This document shows positions 61,589 through 64,000 of a stretch of 64,000 nt of DNA, in pieces. Under the pieces are notes generated by a model that worked only from the letters and a program-made list of their open reading frames with translations, was not told the origin of the DNA and searched no databases. How positions within the stretch are numbered: the first letter of the stretch is position 1; the number at the start of each line of letters is the position of its first letter. The stretch lies in the NCBI GenBank assembly GCA_021324775.1, contig JAJPIM010000006.1, forward strand, positions 124,001 to 188,000. Reading direction: 5' to 3'. The position numbers and the translations under genes are program-made. This DNA comes from Gemmatimonadota bacterium (GTDB lineage: Bacteria > Gemmatimonadota > Gemmatimonadetes > Gemmatimonadales > Gemmatimonadaceae).

Positions 61589-62035
61589 ATGCAGCGGTCC
61601 CTGGCACACCGGTTCCTGGCGGGACTTTTCGGACTCTGGATGATCGTGACGGTCTCCGGTGTCTCCCTGCAGGCGTGCCCGGAACACGGGGGTGGATGGC
61701 TCGGCGGAGTGGCGTCGGCCCACATGGACCACCACGATGCAATGCCGGCCAGCGGCCCCATGATGGATGCGATGCCGGCCAGCCATCAGGGGCACCATGA
61801 GGGCGCGCCCGATGCTGGACATGGTGGGGGCCATCACGGGCATCAGTGCACGTGCCCGGGTGCGTGCTGCACGACCGGTTTGGTGAGTGTTCCAGCCGGA
61901 CGTTTGGTCGCAATTCCTGTCGTACCGGTCGCGATTGCCGCGGCCGCTCCGCTCGTTTACCGTGACGTCGCGCCGCGTGCCGCGCCCGACGTCGTCATAC
62001 CGCCTCCGCTCGGCCCTCCCGCACAGAGCGTCTGA
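61589..62035 (+). CDS. Secreted His/Met-rich protein, probable metal binding
   Basis: 148 residues from ATG 61589. Signal peptide (LFGLWMIVTVSGVSLQAC). The middle (about residues 45-90) is crowded with His and Met: AHMDHHDAMPASGPMM, HQGHHEGAP, HGGGHHGHQCTCPGACC. The last is a Cys-rich cluster; then a hydrophobic strand pair. Pattern fits periplasmic copper- or silver-binding proteins and resembles the neighbouring DUF2946-like protein in layout. The TonB receptor gene starts 100 bases downstream, likely same transcript. Metal specificity is inference. Confidence 0.7.
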   Translation: MQRSLAHRFLAGLFGLWMIVTVSGVSLQACPEHGGGWLGGVASAHMDHHDAMPASGPMMDAMPASHQGHHEGAPDAGHGGGHHGHQCTCPGACCTTGLVSVPAGRLVAIPVVPVAIAAAAPLVYRDVAPRAAPDVVIPPPLGPPAQSV

Positions 62036-62134
62036 CCCCGTTCGCGGGGTCGCGCTGACGCGGCGCGTGATTCACACGCCGCACCGGGCAGGGGACATCC
62101 CGTCTCCGCCCGTGCTAACTGTGCGGAGACCCAC

Positions 62135-64000
62135 ATGTCACTCGATAGTGATGAGCGCGCCGCTTTCGCGGCCGCTCATGTACGCGGCACCCGGCCGACG
62201 CAACGCCGGGGGCGACTCTGGATCCAGCGCGGTATCCGCCGAGTCGCGGTGCAGTGTTTTGTGGGCTTGGCCAGCGCCGGCGGAGTAGCCGGAGCAGCGC
62301 ACGTGGCGGCTGCCCAGGTTCCCACCGCGCGGCCCGACACCAGCGGCCGGCCTCAGACCACCTCCGCGGACAGCGCGGCGGCAACTGCATACGCCGACAC
62401 GCTCGCGGGTAAAGCGCCGCGCAAGCAGACACACGCGCTCTCTGCACAACGCGATTCCCTGGCCCGCCGTACCGCGCGTCTCGGAGCCGTGACCATAACG
62501 GCGACCCCGGTGCAGCCGACCGAACCGATCAGTGCCGTGACGGTGACACCGGATGCCATCGCGCAGACCCCGGCAAACTCGCCCTACGAGCTGCTTCGCG
62601 AGACGGCCGGCCTGGAATCCCACGAGCAGGGGCAGGGACCGGGCTTCGCGTCCGACCTGTCGATCCGCGGATTCAGCTCCGACCACTCGACAGACATCGC
62701 GCTCTGGATCGACGGCGTGCCGATCAACGAACCCGTCAACGGCCACGCCGAAGGCTACAACGATTTCAATCTGATGTTCCCGGAAGCGGTGAGCGGGATC
62801 GACGTGATCAAGGGGCCGGCCAGCGCGCTGTTCGGCAACTTCGCGTTCTCGGGCGTAGTCAACGTGCGCACGCTCGAGCACTTCGATGGAACGCAGGTCC
62901 AACTGACCGGCGGCGCCTACGGCAATGGCGAGGGTGTCGTGATGACCGGATTCGACAATGGCGGCACCCGAGGCGTGCTGGGAATCCGTGTGACCCGCGA
63001 CGACGGGTGGCGGCCGCACGCGGAAGACCAGATCGGCCAACTGCATGGCCGGTTTCTGCACGACGTGACACACTCGGTCACGCTCGACCTGGGGATCGAA
63101 GGATTCATCACCAGCTACAACTCACCGGGCTTTCTCGATACCGCGTCCTATTTGGCGAAGAACGACGGCGTCGTGTCGAACTTCGGTGATGGCGGCTTCA
63201 AGCGCCACGCCCAGGAGCGGGCCAGCCTGCGCGTGGTGTTCTCGCCCTCGTTGTTCTGGCGGAGCACGGTGTATGCGACAGAGGGAACCTGGAACTTCTG
63301 GTTGAGCACTCCCCCAGGCCTGGGCGGCGAGCTCGAGGGGTCTGGCATCGAGACCCACGAATACGACGGCCGCTACGGCGGCGGCGCGACGAGCGCGCTC
63401 ACGTACAGCGTGCCGGGCGTCCAGATCACGGCCGGCGCAGAGACACGATACGATCACGCGCACTACGAGAATTGGGGCGAGGCCGTGAGTGGGTTTCGCG
63501 AAGACTCCGTGCCGTTCGCACTCGTGCAGGCCCACCAGGTGTCAGGCGGGTTGTTCGTTCAGAGCAACTTCGACGTCACCAGGTATGTGCGGGTGGACCT
63601 GGGTGCACGCGTGGATCAACTCTCGAGCACGTCGCTCCAGCCGGCGTCGCTCGCACCCGACACGATCGGCCCGTTGGCGCAGTCGCAGTTCAGCAAGGGG
63701 ATCTTCTCGCCGAAATCCGGACTGCTGTTCCGGCTTCTCCCGTGGGCCGGCGTTTACGCGAACATCTCGCGTGGGTTCCGCCAAGCGGACGGCGTGATCC
63801 TCGATCCCACCACCCCGTTTATCACTTTGTGGGACTATGAGACGGGTGTGAAGGTGGCCCGCGGCCCGGTCGACATCGATGCGTCGGTGTTCCGGATGGA
63901 TCTCAGCAACGAACAGTCGTTCAACGGCGTGACCACCATCAGCGGTGGCCCGAGCCGCCGGCGTGGGGTGGACCTCACGGCGCGCGCGGCGGTGACGCCG
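62135..64000 (+). CDS. TonB-dependent receptor, N-terminal part (cut by window end)
   Basis: 622 codons without a stop; continues past 64000. ATG 62135 with GGAG at 62125-62128, spacing six. N-terminus is basic (RGTRPTQRRGRLWIQRG), followed by a hydrophobic signal region (VQCFVGLASAGGVAGAAHVAAAQ, broken here), then a low-complexity stretch and the TonB-box-like/plug region: ELLRETAGLESHEQGQGPG, LSIRGFSSDHSTDIALWIDG, NEPVNGHAEGYNDFNL, IDVIKGPASALFGNFAFSG, VVNVRTL. Barrel strands with aromatic girdles follow. OM receptor for a chelated metal or vitamin; neighbours (DUF2946-like, His/Met-rich protein) favour copper. Confidence 0.93.
   Translation, partial: MSLDSDERAAFAAAHVRGTRPTQRRGRLWIQRGIRRVAVQCFVGLASAGGVAGAAHVAAAQVPTARPDTSGRPQTTSADSAAATAYADTLAGKAPRKQTHALSAQRDSLARRTARLGAVTITATPVQPTEPISAVTVTPDAIAQTPANSPYELLRETAGLESHEQGQGPGFASDLSIRGFSSDHSTDIALWIDGVPINEPVNGHAEGYNDFNLMFPEAVSGIDVIKGPASALFGNFAFSGVVNVRTLEHFDGTQVQLTGGAYGNGEGVVMTGFDNGGTRGVLGIRVTRDDGWRPHAEDQIGQLHGRFLHDVTHSVTLDLGIEGFITSYNSPGFLDTASYLAKNDGVVSNFGDGGFKRHAQERASLRVVFSPSLFWRSTVYATEGTWNFWLSTPPGLGGELEGSGIETHEYDGRYGGGATSALTYSVPGVQITAGAETRYDHAHYENWGEAVSGFREDSVPFALVQAHQVSGGLFVQSNFDVTRYVRVDLGARVDQLSSTSLQPASLAPDTIGPLAQSQFSKGIFSPKSGLLFRLLPWAGVYANISRGFRQADGVILDPTTPFITLWDYETGVKVARGPVDIDASVFRMDLSNEQSFNGVTTISGGPSRRRGVDLTARAAVTP

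Noticed and set aside
62036-62134. Possible cobalamin riboswitch in front of the TonB receptor
   Set aside because: No B12-box-like sequence, and the interval of 99 bases is too short for the element.

Overview
The window is GC-rich, gene-dense bacterial chromosome with no rRNA, tRNA, phage, insertion sequence or CRISPR that I can see. Its protein families suggest a Gemmatimonadota-like organism (inference, no marker gene present): a DUF5916/CBM9 outer-membrane protein, a duplicated orphan FtsX-type permease, several carboxypeptidase-like/TonB receptors, an exported TldD/TldE pair, M13, M16 and S9 secreted peptidases, PadR, and a Reg_prop/Y_Y_Y/GGDEF protein. The many TonB receptors, beta-barrels and signal peptides show a diderm cell.

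Left part (1-20 kb): a cut S9 peptidase, a GNAT/YdeI (OmdA) pair, a large membrane diguanylate cyclase, several secreted or outer-membrane proteins (306 aa barrel, DUF5916 protein, small OmpA-like barrel, His-rich secreted protein), DinB, two separate pseudopilins, an SGNH hydrolase, small membrane proteins (including a 49 aa lmo0937-type protein) and an NHL-like lipoprotein. Its intergenic spaces carry a dispersed structured repeat of about 85 bp and a 20 bp perfect palindrome. Neither was seen to the right of about 20.04 kb.

Middle part (20-46 kb): a degenerate SpoT-like HD domain fused through a membrane helix to a periplasmic domain, an SDR, a Wzc/CpsD-like ATPase without a P-loop, a plastocyanin-like lipoprotein, a hisA-hisN pair (ATGA overlap), an M16 peptidase pair (GTGA overlap), murB, an Omp85-like barrel protein, a CPBP protease, an M13 peptidase, an ABC-F ATPase, a Cys-less ArsC-like protein, a YheT hydrolase, gamma-glutamyltransferase and a tldD-tldE pair.

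Right part (46-64 kb): a six-gene leftward operon encodes a MacA-like adaptor, two ABC ATPases, one FtsX-type permease, an NtrC-type activator and its histidine kinase. A sigma-54-like site and two inverted repeats lie in front of it. Next come OsmC, a PadR gene with four GATATATC palindromes upstream, an NfeD-like gene, a zinc-ribbon membrane protein, a HEAT-repeat protein, a TonB receptor, and a likely copper locus: a DUF2946-like protein, a His/Met-rich secreted protein and a second TonB receptor cut by the window end.
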